Part shown: positions 4,400 to 6,501 of the stretch, in pieces | Position numbering within the stretch: the first letter of the stretch is position 1 | How the letters are laid out: every line of letters starts with the position of its first letter | NCBI GenBank assembly: GCA_023666975.1 | Contig: JAMPAW010000179.1 | Location: 1-6,501, forward strand | Length of the DNA stretch: 6,501 bases | Direction of reading: 5' to 3' | From: Clostridium sp. | Lineage (GTDB): Bacteria; Bacillota_A; Clostridia; Lachnospirales; Lachnospiraceae | Made by a program: the position numbers and the translations under genes | The notes under the pieces: model-generated | Told to the model about the DNA's origin: nothing | The model's input: the letters and a program-made list of their open reading frames with translations, nothing else | Database searches by the model: none

Positions 4400-5707
4400 T
4401 TAGATAATAACCTCTATTGTAAAAAACTGATTACTTACAGTGTAGTTTATAATTCCGCCATATTTTTCTGCAACATTGCGTATGTTTTTGCTCCCAAAGC
4501 CATGCCTTGAATCGTCTTTTTGGGACGATATAGGGTTTTGGTTTTCATCGAATACTATTTCGTGTCCGAGTGGATTCTTTTCGTAAATATACAGCTTTTC
4601 TGCCGTCGTATCCATAATAAGCCTTATATTTCTATTCTCGGCTTCCAAGTCTTCACAAGCCTCGATTGCATTATTCAATACATTTATAAGGATTGTGCAT
4701 ACATCATACATAATAATATGCTCAGGAAGTTTATTTGCATTTATTTCGCATGTAAATGATATCCCTTCCGTATCCATGCAATTCTTTTTTTCTGAAATAA
4801 TAGCGTCAATGGTTATGATACCTGTATAGCGCTTTAGTTGCGCAACACTGAAGCATTCATTTATTTTAGTGATATACCTTTTGGCCTCCTCATAATTTCT
4901 CTGCTCCAGACAGCGGGAAAGGATATACAGGTGTTCCTTTACATCATGTCTGAAACTTCGCATTTCTTTGTCCTTTTCCAAAATAAGCTGAATATATTTT
5001 TCCTGTTCTGTTAAATATACATTCAATATATTTTTTTCAACGTGGAGAGTTTCATTTTTATAAATAGTCCCCGACAGCCATAAAAAGAATAGACAAAATA
5101 TCATGCTGGCGCATGACAGGAAAAAGCCCAGAATATTTGCTTCAGTAGATGGTATGTGATGCAAGGACCCTATGTATTGAACCAATCCTATTAAGAGATA
5201 GAATATTATGTTACCGGCTGTAGTAACGATATAGACGGGATTACTGAAAGTCAGCGTGTGCTGTTTATGAGAATGATATATTCTTCTCCTGAGATAAATT
5301 ATTATCATTAATACTGTGAAAAAAGAATTTGCCATCAACTCTAAAACCGGATTATCTGCAACGGTTGCCTGTGGAATATTTAAAATGATTGCCATTAAAA
5401 AAGAAACTGCAACATTACCGGTTGAAGAAATCATAAATGCACATGGATATAATAATAACCACATAATTTTGGGACTGTCTGTTATCAGAAGTGGTAATAA
5501 CAGACCACAAAACATATGAATCAGAACTCTGTCTGCATTTATATGACATACAATATTTATGACATTGCAAAAAATAATTCCCATGTATACCCAATAGATA
5601 TACTGCTTTCTCTTTGTTAAGGGAATCTGCAATATCTGTGTATAACAAAGCAAAATATTGCTTAATGAAACTATGGATTCAGCGATATATAAAATCATAC
5701 TAGTCAT
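4400..5707 (-). CDS. GHKL-family sensor histidine kinase (AgrC/ComD-like)
   Basis: This 435-residue membrane kinase is likely the partner of the LytTR regulator encoded just upstream. The first ~215 residues carry six to seven hydrophobic spans (for example 3-22, 36-55, 62-76, 80-110, 124-140, 157-180 and 190-212), the peptide-receptor type of sensor. A linker helix follows, then the H-box FRHDVKEHL with H254 as predicted phosphorylation site, the N-box INVLNNAIEACE (341-352) and the G-box HGFGSKNI (402-409), followed by KYGG. This is the HATPase_c_5/GHKL layout of AgrC, ComD and BlpH. The ATG at 5707 has GGGAG 7 nt upstream and lies inside the end of the regulator gene, with an 8-nt overlap. 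The ligand is unknown; known relatives sense cyclic or linear peptides, and no agrB/agrD pair lies in the window. Confidence 0.93.
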   Translation of the reverse strand: MTSMILYIAESIVSLSNILLCYTQILQIPLTKRKQYIYWVYMGIIFCNVINIVCHINADRVLIHMFCGLLLPLLITDSPKIMWLLLYPCAFMISSTGNVAVSFLMAIILNIPQATVADNPVLELMANSFFTVLMIIIYLRRRIYHSHKQHTLTFSNPVYIVTTAGNIIFYLLIGLVQYIGSLHHIPSTEANILGFFLSCASMIFCLFFLWLSGTIYKNETLHVEKNILNVYLTEQEKYIQLILEKDKEMRSFRHDVKEHLYILSRCLEQRNYEEAKRYITKINECFSVAQLKRYTGIITIDAIISEKKNCMDTEGISFTCEINANKLPEHIIMYDVCTILINVLNNAIEACEDLEAENRNIRLIMDTTAEKLYIYEKNPLGHEIVFDENQNPISSQKDDSRHGFGSKNIRNVAEKYGGIINYTVSNQFFTIEVII

Positions 5708-6422
5708 CTATGTTCTCCCTGAATATATTTAAGAGATATTCTCTGTATGTGTACTGACTCGTCTGTTTGTATTTTCTTCCTATTGGCAGATTTATGTTAG
5801 AAGATTTTAAGCGTACATACTTTCCAATATTTAAAACGTAACTAAGATTAACAAGGTATGACTTATGTATACGAAAGAAATTATATCCGGCCAACTTTTT
5901 CTCCCATGCTTTTAGACTACCGCATACAGTATAACTTTCCCTGTTTGTAACTATGCATACATAATTACCCTTTCCCGATAAATATACAATTTGGCCGACA
6001 AAAAGATAAATATGTTTTTCTGAAAGGGAGATTTCAATAATTTCTTTGCTTTTATTCAGTTGTTTGTCTATTAACTTTTTAATTTTTTTTGTAAATTGGT
6101 CATATTCCAGAGGTTTGCAAAAAAAGCCTCTGGTTTTGCTGCCAAATGAATCAAAAACGTAATCGGAATGAGCTGATACAAAAAAAATATTTCTGATATA
6201 GTCTCTCTTTTCCAGTATCTGCATGGCATCTATACCATTTATTCCATCCATTTCTATATCAAGGAAGAGAATATCAATCTCTTTATTATATGTAAGTAAT
6301 TCCTCGCCTGTATGAAATATCAGATACTCAAATTTTTCACCAAGCTCATCTCCCGCCCTTTCACAGCATTCCTTTACTGCTTCAACGCATTCAACTTCAT
6401 CATCGCATATTCCTATAAACAT
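5700..6422 (-). CDS. LytTR-family response regulator (AgrA/ComE-like)
   Basis: This 240-residue DNA-binding regulator takes phosphate from the kinase encoded next. The receiver domain (about 1-120) has the acidic pair D7-D8, the predicted phosphoacceptor D55 in ILFLDIEMDG, S83 as the switch residue and K103 in FCKPLEYDQF. The LytTR DNA-binding domain spans about 137-235, with typical features IVYLSGKGNYVCIV, FFRIHKSYLVNLSYV and LPIGRKYK. Such proteins bind paired ~9-bp direct repeats and activate nearby promoters. The start at 6422 is chosen because AAAGGA lies 7 nt upstream and MFIGICDDE is the usual opening of the family; the frame extends to an ATG at 6458, which has no clear ribosome binding site. 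It is the first gene of the regulator-kinase operon. The target is probably the repeat pair at 4350-4378, by inference. Confidence 0.94.
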   Translation of the reverse strand: MFIGICDDEVECVEAVKECCERAGDELGEKFEYLIFHTGEELLTYNKEIDILFLDIEMDGINGIDAMQILEKRDYIRNIFFVSAHSDYVFDSFGSKTRGFFCKPLEYDQFTKKIKKLIDKQLNKSKEIIEISLSEKHIYLFVGQIVYLSGKGNYVCIVTNRESYTVCGSLKAWEKKLAGYNFFRIHKSYLVNLSYVLNIGKYVRLKSSNINLPIGRKYKQTSQYTYREYLLNIFRENIDD

Positions 6423-6491
6423 GGTTTTGTCCTTTGCTTTTTTAATAGATATTTGCATTGTAACCGTTTGACTTGGCTGTGTTTTTGCACA

Positions 6492-6500
6492 ATTATAGCA
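6492..6500 (-). promoter_or_regulatory. Extended -10 promoter element of the regulator-kinase operon
   Basis: The minus strand reads TGCTATAAT, a perfect TATAAT with the TGn extension. Transcription would start near 6485, leaving a leader of about 60 nt before the regulator ATG at 6422. The -35 region lies outside the window, so any operator or autoregulatory repeat there cannot be assessed. Confidence 0.55.
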
Positions 6501-6501
6501 T

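Noticed and set aside
4400..6422. Complete agr locus
   Set aside because: The kinase and regulator are AgrC/AgrA-like, but no AgrB protease or AgrD-like Cys peptide with an acidic tail is visible in the window.
6423..6458. ATG at 6458 as start of the response regulator
   Set aside because: No clear ribosome binding site; AAAGGA lies 7 nt before the ATG at 6422, which gives the usual receiver-domain opening.

Overview
The window looks like a chromosomal piece of a low-GC anaerobic Firmicute, most likely a gut Clostridia or Lachnospiraceae-type bacterium. The evidence is AT-rich DNA, strong AGGAGG ribosome binding sites, a GHKL/LytTR two-component system and two oxygen-sensitive radical SAM enzymes. 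Every gene I can support lies on the minus strand, so the locus reads from high to low coordinates. No RNA gene, CRISPR array, insertion sequence or origin was seen.

Right part (4400-6501): an extended -10 promoter at the window edge precedes a LytTR response regulator and a six- to seven-span GHKL histidine kinase, which overlap by 8 nt. This resembles the AgrA/AgrC, ComE/ComD and BlpR/BlpH type of peptide-sensing pair, but no agrB or agrD is visible.

Middle (3809-4399): a nearly 600-nt stretch with no large gene. Just after the kinase are two 9-bp direct repeats that resemble a LytTR binding site. About 65 nt further is a 17-codon ORF with a near-ideal ribosome binding site, encoding an aromatic peptide rich in Trp. 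Nearer the next operon is a 55-codon, very hydrophobic ORF whose stop codon touches the next gene's ribosome binding site.

Left part (1-3797): two overlapping radical SAM/SPASM genes, a 61-residue Cys-containing peptide gene, a 13-bp hairpin, then an ABC ATPase and the start of an FtsX/MacB-like permease that runs off the window. This is the layout of a ribosomally made, post-translationally modified peptide (RiPP) cluster of the sactipeptide/ranthipeptide kind. The first enzyme has an RRE-like N-terminal region; the second lacks one and is closer to an anSME-like maturase.

Proposed working: the kinase and regulator sense a peptide, possibly the 17-mer, and activate transcription from the repeats. 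The two radical SAM enzymes modify the 61-mer, and the ABC/FtsX pair exports it or gives self-protection. The family assignments are firm. The peptide product, the pheromone and the small membrane protein are inferences. I do not recognise the precursor as any named RiPP.
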